Of a DNA stretch of 36,256 bases, positions 1 through 8,611 are shown one piece after another. The position numbers were made by a program, and so were the translations under genes. Under the pieces are notes generated by a model. The model was given only the letters and a program-made list of their open reading frames with translations, had not been told where the DNA came from and ran no database searches. Source of the DNA: Acholeplasmatales bacterium DTU067 (GTDB taxonomy: Bacteria; Bacillota_I; Bacilli_A; ML615J-28; CAG-698); the NCBI GenBank assembly GCA_001512995.1, contig LFRY01000082.1:4672-40927 (forward strand), read 5' to 3'. Within the stretch, counting starts at the first letter, position 1; every line of letters starts with the position of its first letter.

Positions 1-1364
1 TCTCCTGTTTCCAACAATTTGACGCTGAGGATTTCGGAAAAGATTCCGGAGCTTTCTTTGGTTGCCTTTCTCAGAGTTCTGATTTTGAAGCTCTCTGCGC
101 CCCGCGGATTCAAAACGAGGACGTAAACGGCGCCGTTGTTCGCGGTGAAGCGGAAATCCCTGTTCGTGTAGCGGATTGCCTTTTCGCTCCACATCCCTTC
201 GGCGGTTTCCGTCGGCCCTTCTCCGAAGACCAGGAAGGGTTTGGCTCCATAGATCGCTTCCCCGTTCGCCTTGAGCCAGGCGCCGACTTCACTCAGGGCC
301 TTTATTTCGTAATCCGGAATCGTTCCGTCCGCTTTCGGGCAGATGTTCAGGAGGAGGTTGCCGTTTTTGCTGACGACGTCAATGAGGAGCGTGAGCAACT
401 CCTCGACGCTTTTATAATCCAAATCCTGCGTGTAAGCCCAGGAGTTGTTGGCGATTGAGGTTTCCGTCTGCCACGGAAAATGCCTGAGTTCTCTGAAACC
501 GCCCCTTTCGATATGGATAACTCCCGTCCCATATCCGAACGCGTCGTGCTTGTAACAGATGACCGCGTCATGGTTGCAATGGACGGCATGATTATAATAA
601 TAAGCGGCGGCTTTCTTCAGAAAGGGTTTGAAAGAGCGGTGCTGGACCCACCAATCGAAATAAAGAATTTCCGGGCTGAACCTGTCGATGATTTCTGTCA
701 CCCGCTCCAGCCAATCCTCAAGAAATTCCCGGCTCGGTTCCGGAGCGCTTGTAAAGTCAAAATGATCCCGTTCCGGTTCCGAAGGCCAATAGAAATCGCC
801 CTTTTTTAAGTCTTCCCCGATGTCGCTTGCGAATTTCCTGCCGTTATAAAAGAAAAACCAGTGCTCTGCCCTGTGGCTGGAGGCGCCAAATTTCAAACCC
901 GCTTTTCTGCACTCCTCCCTGATCTCGAAAAGGAGGTCGCGCTTCGGGCCCATTTTTTTGGCGTTCCATTCCGAAATTGCGCTTTCATACATCTGGAAAC
1001 CGTCATGGTGCTCCGCGACCTGAACCAGATACCTGGCTCCGGAGTCTTTTATGAGCTTCGCCCAGACCTCAGGGTCAAATTTTTCGGCTTTGAAAAGCGG
1101 AATGAAATCCTTGTATCCGAAGTTTTTATGTTCCCCGTATGTTTTCAGATGGTGGAAATATTCCTCAGAGCCTTCGATGTACATGTTGCGGGGATACCAT
1201 TCGTTTTTGAAAGCGGGAACTGAGTAAACGCCCCAGTGAATGAAAATCCCGAATTTGTCTTTTTGGAACCATTTCGGAATCTCCTTTTTCTGAAGCGATC
1301 CCCAATCGTCCGTGAAAGGTCCCCGGCTGATCATTTCCTCGATTTCTCTGATCCTTTTTGCCAT
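1..1364 (-). CDS. Alpha-L-fucosidase, GH29 family (3' end cut by window edge)
   Basis: Retaining exo-glycosidase expected to remove terminal alpha-L-fucose from oligosaccharides. About 454 codons are visible and the frame is open at base 1, so the C-terminal end lies outside. The start is ATG at 1364 (MAKRIREIEEM), which shares its A with the TGA of the GH3 gene (TGATG), so translation is probably coupled. Seen: KFGIFIHWGVYSVPAF near residue 40, EHHDGFQMY near 110, and ILYFDWW with Asp237, the position of the GH29 nucleophile. There is no signal peptide, so it should be cytoplasmic. It is the third gene of the GH43-remnant/GH3/GH29 operon behind the LacI-type operator at 4445-4456. Together with xylose genes this suggests fucosylated xyloglucan-type oligosaccharides, which is inference. 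The family call is firm; the acid/base residue was not located. Confidence 0.93.
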   Translation of the reverse strand, partial: MAKRIREIEEMISRGPFTDDWGSLQKKEIPKWFQKDKFGIFIHWGVYSVPAFKNEWYPRNMYIEGSEEYFHHLKTYGEHKNFGYKDFIPLFKAEKFDPEVWAKLIKDSGARYLVQVAEHHDGFQMYESAISEWNAKKMGPKRDLLFEIREECRKAGLKFGASSHRAEHWFFFYNGRKFASDIGEDLKKGDFYWPSEPERDHFDFTSAPEPSREFLEDWLERVTEIIDRFSPEILYFDWWVQHRSFKPFLKKAAAYYYNHAVHCNHDAVICYKHDAFGYGTGVIHIERGGFRELRHFPWQTETSIANNSWAYTQDLDYKSVEELLTLLIDVVSKNGNLLLNICPKADGTIPDYEIKALSEVGAWLKANGEAIYGAKPFLVFGEGPTETAEGMWSEKAIRYTNRDFRFTANNGAVYVLVLNPRGAESFKIRTLRKATKESSGIFSEILSVKLLETG

Positions 1365-3460
1365 CAGACTTCTATCTCCGTCCGGTAAATGATGTTTTCC
1401 ACAGAAGTGCCGATGAAAATGCGGTATTGTCCCTTTTTCACCGCGAAGCGCTTCGCCTCTTCGTCATAGCGGCTGAAAGCATCCTCATCCAAAATGATGC
1501 TTGCCTGCTTTTCTTCGCCTCGCTTTAGGAAGATTTTTTTATAGGCCTTCAGAACCCGTGGCTCACCCTCCTCGCTTTGCACATAAACCTGAACGGTTTC
1601 CGCGGCGTCAAAGCTTCCGATGTTTTTGATATTGAAACGGAAACGGAAAAGGTTTCCTTCTTTTTCATGGGTAAAACCGCTAAAGGAAAATTCGGAATAG
1701 CTCAGGCCGTGCCCGAAGGAAAATAGTGGCTTAACTTTGTTTTTCAGGAAATGGCGGTAGCCGACCAGCTCTTCTTCCCGATACAGGACCCGCTTTCCGC
1801 CAGGAAATTCCCCGATTGCGTGTGAGGAATAATCCTCAAGAGCATATGCGAAGGTCTGGGCGAGTTTTCCGGAAGGGGAGGCATTCCCGAAAATCACATC
1901 CGCAAGGGCGTTTCCGGTTTCCATGCCGAGATAGCCCGACCAAAGAATTGCCTTGGCTCTGCCATGCCATGCGGACATGTCGACCGCAGAGCCCGAAAGG
2001 ATGTGGATCACCGCGTTCGGGTTCGCTTTCAGAACTTCCGAAATCAGCTCGTCCTGCCCGTAGGGAAGGCGCATGTCCTTCCTGTCCGCGCCCTCAACAT
2101 CGTGCTCCCTGTTCAAACCGGCAAAGACGAGCACGTGTTCGTAGTCTTTTGCTAGGGCCACGGCTTCTTCCAAATACTCCCTTTGCTTTGCTTTAATCTC
2201 TTCGTTAAGCCTGTTTTCCATTTCCGTTCTTTCCTCAAGGCTGAGTTCCTGCCAATGCCTTGCTGATGTCTCTTTTTCCGGAACATAATAACCCCTAGCG
2301 TACCTGATTTCCAGATCGCCCAGCCTATTCCTTATTCCCAAGAGCGGCGGGATTTCATAGAGCGCCTTTATTTCAGCGCTCCCGCCCTTGTGGGCATGGA
2401 GCCTCGTGGCGTTGTCGCCGATGACGAGGAGTTTTTTCAGGTTTTTGCTTAGCGGGAGGACGCCTTCGTTTTTCAAGAGCACGATGGACTCCAGGGCAAT
2501 TTCGTAAGCCCCCGCGCGGTGCTCCCGATCATTGTAGGCGCCCTTTTTCCGGTTTTCCGTATCCCCCAGCTTCTTGATCGCGAACATCGTTCTCAGGATG
2601 TTCCTGACTTTTTCATCAATGTGCGTTTCCGAAATCTCTCCCTTTTTTATTTTTTCCAACAGTGGCATGGCGAAGTGGTAGTTCTCAAAACCGCTCGTGA
2701 CCGACATTTCGACGTCAAGCGCGGCTTCCGCTGCCTCTTTGCTATCATGGACCGCGCCCCAGTCGGAAACGGTCAGGTATTTAAAACCCCATTCCTTTCT
2801 CAGGATTTCGTTCAAAAGCCACTTGCCGTGGGAACAGTACTCACCGTTCAGTTTGTTATAGGCGGTCATCACGGCAAGGATGCCGGCTTTCGTGGCAACG
2901 TCCCGGAAGGCCTTGAAATAGATTTCATGCAGTGTTTTTTCGGAAACGATTGCATCGACATGCAAACGGTTCGTCTCCTGGTTGTTTGCCACGAAGTGTT
3001 TTGCGCAGGCGGCGACGTCGGACTCCTGAATCCCCTTCACCATTTCTGCCGCGAGCGAGCCCGCAAGCTGGGGATCTTCCGAAAGATATTCGAAGTTCCT
3101 CCCGCAGAGCGGACTTCTGATGATGTTGATGCTCGGAGCGAGGATGACGTCCTTGCCGCGAGCACGGGCTTCCCTGCCCAGGATTTGCCCGTATTTATGA
3201 GCCAAGGAGGGGTTCCACGTGCAAGCAATGGCGCTCCCGCCGGGAAGATAAGTCCCGCGGTCATCCCCGCGGTTTAAGGGAATCCATTTGTCATTCTGGA
3301 ACTCTTCGCGCACGCCCATGGGGCCGTCCGAAAAATACAGGGGCTTGATGCCGAGCCGCTCGACACCCGCGGTCCGGAAAAGGCCGCTCCCATGGATCAT
3401 GCCGATTTTTTCTTCCAAAGTCAGTTCTTTCAAAATGGCTTCTATTTTTTTCTCAATCAT
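1364..3460 (-). CDS. GH3 family beta-glycosidase (beta-glucosidase/beta-xylosidase)
   Basis: Retaining hydrolase of beta-linked glucose or xylose at non-reducing ends. About 698 residues: GH3 N-terminal barrel, GH3 C-terminal alpha/beta domain, and a fibronectin-III-like tail (about 590-690). The nucleophile Asp233 sits in LTVSDWGA, and Glu456 in EGADRKDMRLP fits the acid/base of the BglB-type subgroup. There is no signal peptide, so it is likely intracellular. I chose ATG 3460 because AGGAG lies 7 bases upstream and the start overlaps the upstream stop by 8 bases (ATGATTGA); an ATG 15 bases earlier (3475) has no good ribosome site. It is coupled downstream to the fucosidase by TGATG. GH3 specificity cannot be settled from sequence; the xylose operon next door favours xylo- or xyloglucan-oligosaccharides. 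Confidence 0.94.
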   Translation of the reverse strand: MIEKKIEAILKELTLEEKIGMIHGSGLFRTAGVERLGIKPLYFSDGPMGVREEFQNDKWIPLNRGDDRGTYLPGGSAIACTWNPSLAHKYGQILGREARARGKDVILAPSINIIRSPLCGRNFEYLSEDPQLAGSLAAEMVKGIQESDVAACAKHFVANNQETNRLHVDAIVSEKTLHEIYFKAFRDVATKAGILAVMTAYNKLNGEYCSHGKWLLNEILRKEWGFKYLTVSDWGAVHDSKEAAEAALDVEMSVTSGFENYHFAMPLLEKIKKGEISETHIDEKVRNILRTMFAIKKLGDTENRKKGAYNDREHRAGAYEIALESIVLLKNEGVLPLSKNLKKLLVIGDNATRLHAHKGGSAEIKALYEIPPLLGIRNRLGDLEIRYARGYYVPEKETSARHWQELSLEERTEMENRLNEEIKAKQREYLEEAVALAKDYEHVLVFAGLNREHDVEGADRKDMRLPYGQDELISEVLKANPNAVIHILSGSAVDMSAWHGRAKAILWSGYLGMETGNALADVIFGNASPSGKLAQTFAYALEDYSSHAIGEFPGGKRVLYREEELVGYRHFLKNKVKPLFSFGHGLSYSEFSFSGFTHEKEGNLFRFRFNIKNIGSFDAAETVQVYVQSEEGEPRVLKAYKKIFLKRGEEKQASIILDEDAFSRYDEEAKRFAVKKGQYRIFIGTSVENIIYRTEIEV

Positions 3461-4371
3461 TACCATGCTCCTCATAATTCGGTTCTTCCAATAAGATCAG
3501 AGAATCGACGAAGATTCCCTTCGTCCCCCTGCCCTTCGAAAAGAGCCCGAAGAGCGTTCCCGTGAAGGGGGAGGAGGAAACCTCGGTCGCCAAGATTTCG
3601 GTCCTCATCCTTGAGATGATCTTCGTTTTGTTTCCTTCTTTGATTCCAAAATAATAGTGGTCTTCATCGCCCCTCAGCACCAGCGAGATTCGCTCCGTTT
3701 GCTCAAGGGCATGGGTTTCACGCTGCACGATGTCATAGCATTGTTTTTTGATCAGAATTTTGCCGTTTTCTATGAGCATCGTGGCATGATGGGTGCCCCC
3801 GTTCAAAACAGCGATGCCGTTGGCGCCGCTCGAAACCGCGAGGTCGAGCGTTGCGGTGAACGAAAATCGGTATTCTTCCTGCCGATGCAGAAGCAGGCTG
3901 GTCGCGCCGCCCTCGCCGATGTCGGCTGCGAATGCTTTCAGAACCAAACCCCCGGGAGTTAACTCGGTGAAATCCGAATAATCAATCCGAACGGAGCACC
4001 ATTCAGGGGGAATGGTTTTTAGTTTCCGCCACTCATAATTCCTGCAGTTTCTCCGGATTTGTTTTGCGGGCATGGGTTCGTGGGGACGGATCTCCCTTCC
4101 CAAATCGGGCCAAAAACCATCCCATGAAAATTGCTTCGCGAACACTTCCCGGCCAAGATTGTGGCGGAGGAGCGACCTGGGGCGCACTCCCAAAAGGAAG
4201 ACATGCCACTCGCCCGAATCCGTCCTGACAAAATCCGCATGGCCGATGTTCTGGAAGGGGTGGTTCGCATAATCGCGGTGGGAGAGGAGCGGATTCTTCT
4301 CATAGGGAGCGAAGGGCCCCCAAACTGAATCGGAGACAAAGATCGTCACCATGTGCCCTTCATTTTCTCAT
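3453..4371 (-). pseudogene. GH43 family glycosidase remnant with large internal deletion
   Basis: The readable part (ATG 4352, 299 residues) starts inside the last stretch of a GH43 five-bladed propeller: HMVTIFVSDSVWGPF, NPLLSHRD, NIGHADFV, GEWHVFLLGVRP. It continues into the C-terminal beta-sandwich domain (about 100-290). The first ~180 residues of a normal GH43 enzyme, with catalytic Asp residues of the early blades, are absent. A perfect ribosome site and start (AGGAGG, 5 bases, ATG 4371) precede it, but that frame reads only Met-Arg-Lys-stop. GH43 similarity begins directly after this in another frame (Glu-Gly-His-Met). This looks like an in-gene deletion joining the original start to the last third. 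The fragment may still be translated weakly from 4352, and its stop overlaps the GH3 start. An assembly join is the alternative. Confidence 0.8.
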
Positions 4372-4396
4372 ATGTCCCTCCTTTTGTCTATTTTCA

Positions 4397-4413
4397 AAAG
4401 CGTAAAACGCTTT
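4397..4413. promoter_or_regulatory. cre-like palindrome upstream of the GH operon
   Basis: Perfect 7-base arms AAAGCGT/ACGCTTT around AAA, 15-30 bases before the ribosome site of the GH43 remnant. The core GTAAAACGCTTTC fits a catabolite-response (CcpA cre) pattern, and a nearly identical core, GTAAAACGTTTTC, lies upstream of xylA. It is distinct from the GTGCAC operator 40 bases further upstream. The CcpA assignment is inference; no ccpA gene is in the window. Confidence 0.5.
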
Positions 4414-4434
4414 CCAAATACCCAAAAAAATATA

Positions 4435-4468
4435 TTAAGAAATCGTGCACGTGCACACATTTTCTTAA
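4435..4468. promoter_or_regulatory. Operator O3 for the LacI-family regulator
   Basis: Core GTGCACGTGCAC (4445-4456) is a perfect palindrome centred on CG, the hallmark of LacI-family operators. It sits within nearly coaxial outer arms TTAAGAAA and TTTCTTAA. Fifteen bases (4442-4456) match the two sites before xylA except at one position. It lies just after the regulator gene and before the GH43 remnant/GH3/GH29 operon, so the regulator probably represses that operon. Confidence 0.8.
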
Positions 4469-4494
4469 GATATTTTTGTTTGCGTTTTGGGGGA

Positions 4495-5505
4495 TTAAGC
4501 CTTCGTTTCGACAGGGAACTGGAGGTGGCGCACATGAACCCTGTTAGTGGTGATGTTGAGAATTTCCGCGGGCCTGCTGTTGTAAAGGAGGAAATCGCGC
4601 ACGATCTGAAGCGATCTGCTCCCCTGTTTGTAGGGCTGCTGCGTGATAGTCGCCAGAATCTTCCCTTCCGCAAGCCCCTTCCGCACTGCTTGCGTTTCGT
4701 CGACCGTGATGACTTTGATGTCCGATTTCATCTCTTCGATTGCTTTTAGTCCGCCGGAAATACCGGCAGCCGCGTAGTAGATCAAATCGAATTCATTGCT
4801 TTTGATGATTTCCTTGGTGAGCTGATAGCTGACTTCCTCATCGTCCTGGTTCTCGAATGTTTTCACCAGTTTCCCCCGGCTTCTGAAAGTCCGTTTGAAA
4901 CCCTCGATGCGCTCGACATGGCCCCTGATTTTATAGGAGCCGACGATGATAGCGACATTCCCGCCCTCCGGAAGGGCGATGTTGGCGATGTCGCCGGAAA
5001 GCTGTCCGCTGTTGAAATAATCGCAGCCGACGAATGCAAGTTTCTCGATGTCAATGTCATTGTTCATCGTCACGATCGGGATTTTAATTTTGCTTAAGGT
5101 TTCGATGATCCTTTCTGTGTTGAAGGGGTTGATGATCAGGGCGTGGATTTTTTCCTTCATGATGCTTTCAATTGCCTCAATCTGCTTTTCTTCGTCGTAG
5201 CCCTTGAAATTCCTGATAATCAAATGAATGTTGCTATGCTTTTGGGTTTCATATACCAAACCCTCTAACACATAATCAAAAAATTCGTTCCCGATGTTGT
5301 TGATGACGACGCCGACGCGGTAAGTCTTCTTGGAATTGACCAGACCCTGGGCGTAGCGGTTGGATTGATAATTATATTTTTTGATGATCGCTTCGATTTT
5401 TCTTCTGTTTTCATCGCTCACGCCCCCGCGGTTGTGGAGCACGCGGTCCACGGTTCCCCTGGAAACATTGGCCAGTTCTGCAATTTTCTTGATTGTAATT
5501 GACAT
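4495..5505 (-). CDS. LacI-family transcriptional regulator (likely xylose/xyloside repressor)
   Basis: DNA-binding repressor with an N-terminal helix-turn-helix (TIKKIAELANVSRGTVDRVLHN, first ~25 residues), a hinge helix, and a periplasmic-binding-protein-like effector domain (from about residue 60, YRVGVVINNIGNEFF). About 336 residues, usual for the family. ATG 5505 is preferred because AAGGA lies 8 bases upstream; ATG 5511 is only 2 bases from it. It is third in the xylA-xylB operon (9-17 bases after xylB) and is followed by operator O3. Three operators of one sequence around xylA and the GH operon make it the obvious candidate to bind them, with xylose or a xyloside as inducer (inference). 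It may autoregulate as part of the xyl operon. Confidence 0.92.
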   Translation of the reverse strand: MSITIKKIAELANVSRGTVDRVLHNRGGVSDENRRKIEAIIKKYNYQSNRYAQGLVNSKKTYRVGVVINNIGNEFFDYVLEGLVYETQKHSNIHLIIRNFKGYDEEKQIEAIESIMKEKIHALIINPFNTERIIETLSKIKIPIVTMNNDIDIEKLAFVGCDYFNSGQLSGDIANIALPEGGNVAIIVGSYKIRGHVERIEGFKRTFRSRGKLVKTFENQDDEEVSYQLTKEIIKSNEFDLIYYAAAGISGGLKAIEEMKSDIKVITVDETQAVRKGLAEGKILATITQQPYKQGSRSLQIVRDFLLYNSRPAEILNITTNRVHVRHLQFPVETKA

Positions 5506-5520
5506 GTTCATCTTCCTTAT

Positions 5521-6990
5521 CTATTCTCTAATCATTTCAAAGAACGGTTCTATGTTTTTATATAATCTGAGATAGTTCCGGTATTTTTTTTCATATATTC
5601 GGACATTTTCCGCGATGGGCAGGAATTCCTTTTCCACCCGCACCAAGTCGGCACAGGCTTCCTGGACATCGGGGAAGAGCCCGTCCCCAACCATCGCCAT
5701 TATCGCGGCGCCGAAGGAAGACCCTTCCGTTATCGCCGGCCTCTGGACGGCAATGTTGAAGACGTCAGCAACCATCTGGCACCAATGGTCGTTCTTCGCT
5801 CCCCCGCCCGTGATCCTGATCTGTTTGGATTCAATGTTGAGGTTTTTAATTGCCTCATAGCAGTGGCGGAGCGAAAAAGTGACCCCTTCCACAACCGCCC
5901 GGCTGAAATGCTCGGGCCCATGGGTTGCGCAGAAACCGCTGAAGGTCCCTTTCGCCAGCGGATTGTTGACCGGTGACCTTTCCCCGAATATGTAGGGGAG
6001 ATAATAAAGCGTGTCGTCACTTTCTGTTTTTATGAGATCGGAAAAGATCTCATCATAACTTTTCTCGGGACGGAAACTCTCCTTCCACCATTTGAGCGAA
6101 CCCGCGGCGGCGAGCGTCACGCCCATCAGATGGTATTTCCCGTTCGCATGGGCGAAGGAATGGAGGAAACTCTTTCTGTCCGCGGCGTACGCGTCGGTCG
6201 CGACGAAAACGACACCGCTGGTCCCGAGGGAAATGTTTATGTCACCCCCACTCACCGTTCCCGTGCCGACGGCGCCGATCGCCTGGTCCCCGCCTCCGAC
6301 AATGACTTTCACAGGTTGTGGGATGCCCAGTTTACCGCGGACTTTTTCCGTAAGCATGCCCGCTACTTCTTTGCTTTCCAAAACCTTGGGAAGCATCCCG
6401 GAATCAATTCCCAGAAAATCCAGCATCTTCCGGCTGTAGGTTTTGTTTTTCACGTCAAAGAGCAGGGAGCCAGAGATGTCGGAGACATCGCTCACGAAAT
6501 TCCCGGTGAAACGGTATGCCAGATAATCCTTTGGAAGCATGATCTTCCTGATTTTTCGGTAATTTTCGGGTTCATTGTTCTTTACCCAGAGAATTTTCGG
6601 TGCGGTGAAACCCGTGAGGGCGATATTGCCCGTCTCCTCGAGCAGGTTTTCGATGCCGATTTCCCTGTTCAGAGAGTCGGTTTCCGAAATCGTCCGCTGG
6701 TCGTTCCACAGGAGCGCCGGTCTGATGATCCGGTCCGCTTCATCGAGGATGACCAGGCCGTGCATCTGGCCGGAAAAACTGAGGGCTTTGATTTCCGTTT
6801 CATGGCCGGCAATGCATTTTCTTATGGCTCTGAGTGCGCTTTCGTACCAGTCGCCCGGGTTTTGTTCGGTCCAAAGCGGGCGCGGCGTCAGGAGCTCATA
6901 GGTTTCGGTTACGGAATTAAGCAAATTCCCCCTTCCGTCTACCAACAGCACTTTGACGCCCGTCGTGCCCAAATCAATGCCAATATACAT
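5521..6990 (-). CDS. xylB: Xylulokinase
   Basis: FGGY-family sugar kinase phosphorylating D-xylulose with ATP to xylulose 5-phosphate, feeding the pentose phosphate pathway. 489 residues, normal length. Seen: the N-terminal phosphate loop IGIDLGTTGVK with Asp6, the xylulokinase signature SGQMHGLV (about 74-80), WNDQR (95-99), the catalytic Asp235 in GGGDQAIGAVGTG, and TGGGAKN in the C-terminal ATP domain. The start ATG 6990 has AAAGGAAG upstream. It lies 22 bases after xylA and directly before the LacI-type gene, so the three form one transcription unit. XylB identity is strongly supported by the xylA neighbour. Confidence 0.97.
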   Translation of the reverse strand: MYIGIDLGTTGVKVLLVDGRGNLLNSVTETYELLTPRPLWTEQNPGDWYESALRAIRKCIAGHETEIKALSFSGQMHGLVILDEADRIIRPALLWNDQRTISETDSLNREIGIENLLEETGNIALTGFTAPKILWVKNNEPENYRKIRKIMLPKDYLAYRFTGNFVSDVSDISGSLLFDVKNKTYSRKMLDFLGIDSGMLPKVLESKEVAGMLTEKVRGKLGIPQPVKVIVGGGDQAIGAVGTGTVSGGDINISLGTSGVVFVATDAYAADRKSFLHSFAHANGKYHLMGVTLAAAGSLKWWKESFRPEKSYDEIFSDLIKTESDDTLYYLPYIFGERSPVNNPLAKGTFSGFCATHGPEHFSRAVVEGVTFSLRHCYEAIKNLNIESKQIRITGGGAKNDHWCQMVADVFNIAVQRPAITEGSSFGAAIMAMVGDGLFPDVQEACADLVRVEKEFLPIAENVRIYEKKYRNYLRLYKNIEPFFEMIRE

Positions 6991-7012
6991 AAGCTGCTTC
7001 CTTTACTTAATT

Positions 7013-8329
7013 TTATGAAAACAGAATCTGATTGATGATGCTTTCCAAATATTCTTGGCGGCCGCTTTCTACCTCTGGTTCGCCTGCTTTCAGCGCGTAT
7101 TCATATAGTTCTTCCAAGGTCACTTCCTGGTTGGCGATATTTTTGCCGATGCCCCGGTTGTAAGAATCATATCTTTTTTGTACAAATTCATCGAGCCTTC
7201 CGTCCTCAATGAGGGCGATGGCTTTTCTCAATCCGAGCGCATAGGTGTCCATGCCCATGATGTAGGCAAGCACAAGATCCTCAACCGTGTTCGAGGGCCT
7301 CCTCGTCTTTGCATCGAAATTGATGCCCCCGTTTTTGAAACCGCCGGCTTTCAGGATTTCATACATCGCAAGCGTCGCGCAATAAACATTTTTCGGAAAA
7401 TGGTCGGTGTCCCAACCGAGCTGGGGATCACCTTCGTTGGCGTCGATTGAACCAAACATGCCTTCGATCGCGGCCGTTCTCAGTTCGTGCTGGAATGTAT
7501 GCCCGGCAAGCGTCGCATGATTCGCCTCAACATTTATCTTGAAATCCTCATGCAGATTATGCTTTCTCAAGAACCCGATTGCCGTCGCCGTGTCAAAATC
7601 ATATTGATGTTTGGTGGGTTCCATGGGCTTCGGTTCGATCAGGAAATCGCCTTTGAAGCCCTGCTTGCGTCCGTAATCCCTGGACAATTTCAAAAAATAA
7701 GCGAAATTGTCCAGTTCTTTCTTCATGTCGGTGTTGAGCAGAGTTTCATACCCTTCTCTTCCTCCCCAGAAAACAAAGCCCGTGCCGCGGAGCCGGATTG
7801 TCGCATCAATCGTCTTCTTCACCTTGGCCGCGGCGATGGCATAGACGTCGGCATTGGGGGAGGTCGCGGCACCGTTCATGAATTTCTTGTCAGCGAAATT
7901 GTTCGCCGTTGCCCAGAGCAGCTTCTTACCGTGCTTCGCTTGCAATCCCTCGAGGTAATCAATCATCTGATCGAAGAGCGCGAAAGTCTCTTCCAGATCC
8001 TTCCCCGGGGGAGCGATGTCAACGTCATGGAAGCAATAGTAATCAATCCCCAGGATGTCCATGAGTTCAAATCCGAAATCGGCCTTTGCTTTGTATGTTT
8101 CCAAAGGATCGGATTTTTGAAAGCTTTTATCCGCGGTCGCATTCCCGAACATGTCCGTCCCTTCCGCGCAAAGCGTGTGCCAATAACTCATGGCGAATTT
8201 CAGATGGTCTTTCATCTTCTTTCCGAAAATCACTTCTTCCGGATTGTAGTGTTTGAAACTGAACTTCTCCTTGTTTTTGCTGCCCCTGTACTCAATTTTT
8301 CCGATTTTCCGCAAGTCATCAATCTTCAT
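7013..8329 (-). CDS. xylA: Xylose isomerase (class II)
   Basis: Converts D-xylose to D-xylulose in the cytoplasm using two divalent metal ions. 438 residues with the N-terminal extension typical of class II enzymes. His101 and Asp104 in YYCFHDVD are at the standard class II positions of the catalytic pair. Other motifs are WGGREGYETLLNTD, the metal-ligand stretch FLIEPKPMEPTKHQ, VEANHATLAGHTFQHEL and DANEGDPQLGWDTD. GGAGAG lies about 7 bases before ATG 8329. It is the first gene of xylA-xylB-lacI. A promoter (8435-8463), two LacI-type operators (8353-8364, 8417-8428) and a cre-like box (8471-8484) precede it, which implies xylose induction and perhaps glucose repression. Confidence 0.98.
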   Translation of the reverse strand: MKIDDLRKIGKIEYRGSKNKEKFSFKHYNPEEVIFGKKMKDHLKFAMSYWHTLCAEGTDMFGNATADKSFQKSDPLETYKAKADFGFELMDILGIDYYCFHDVDIAPPGKDLEETFALFDQMIDYLEGLQAKHGKKLLWATANNFADKKFMNGAATSPNADVYAIAAAKVKKTIDATIRLRGTGFVFWGGREGYETLLNTDMKKELDNFAYFLKLSRDYGRKQGFKGDFLIEPKPMEPTKHQYDFDTATAIGFLRKHNLHEDFKINVEANHATLAGHTFQHELRTAAIEGMFGSIDANEGDPQLGWDTDHFPKNVYCATLAMYEILKAGGFKNGGINFDAKTRRPSNTVEDLVLAYIMGMDTYALGLRKAIALIEDGRLDEFVQKRYDSYNRGIGKNIANQEVTLEELYEYALKAGEPEVESGRQEYLESIINQILFS

Positions 8330-8352
8330 ACCATACTCTCCGTTCTATTATC

Positions 8353-8364
8353 GTGCTCGTGCAC
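8353..8364. promoter_or_regulatory. Operator O2 upstream of xylA
   Basis: GTGCTCGTGCAC, CG-centred, within a 15-base stretch (8350-8364) identical to that at O1 (8414-8428). It sits in the xylA 5' leader. Its centre is 64 bases from the O1 centre, about six helical turns, suitable for repressor looping or cooperative binding. Confidence 0.75.
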
Positions 8365-8416
8365 GGATGGCGATATGAAATTAAGCCAGGCAAGAATGAT
8401 GCCCCGCAAGCTAATC

Positions 8417-8428
8417 GTGCTCGTGCAC
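8417..8428. promoter_or_regulatory. Operator O1 overlapping the xylA transcription start
   Basis: GTGCTCGTGCAC lies 7 bases downstream of the -10 box of the xylA promoter, where bound repressor would block initiation. It matches O2 exactly and O3 at all but one of 15 positions. Confidence 0.8.
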
Positions 8429-8434
8429 ACCATT

Positions 8435-8463
8435 ATAATATCACTAGGGATTTTCCTTGTCAA
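8435..8463 (-). promoter_or_regulatory. xylA promoter
   Basis: On the minus strand: TTGACA (8463-8458), a 17-base spacer, then TATTAT (8440-8435), a near-consensus vegetative sigma promoter. Operator O1 follows directly. Confidence 0.85.
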
Positions 8464-8470
8464 TAGGAAA

Positions 8471-8484
8471 GTAAAACGTTTTCG
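8471..8484. promoter_or_regulatory. cre-like box upstream of the xylA promoter
   Basis: GTAAAACGTTTTCG contains a perfect 10-base palindrome AAAACGTTTT and lies 7 bases upstream of the -35 box. It shares its core with the palindrome at 4397-4413. Catabolite control is inferred. The next ~100 bases (to about 8586) are AT-rich and show only two adjacent TTTTCGTAA copies. Confidence 0.45.
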
Positions 8485-8586
8485 TAATTTTCGTAAATTC
8501 TTTTTATAATCATTATTTGTTATTGGGGACAGTTCTCAATAGATAAAATTTTGTTAATAATCATAAAACTCTACATATGTTCCAAA

Positions 8587-8611
8587 TAAAAAAGCAAGCC
8601 GGGCTTGCTTT
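8587..8611 (-). terminator. Rho-independent terminator of the DUF3307-like gene
   Basis: Inverted repeat AAAGCAAGCC / GGCTTGCTTT with a one-base centre (8591-8611), overlapping the stop codon. On the minus strand it is followed by a run of T, then ATTTGG. Confidence 0.85.
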
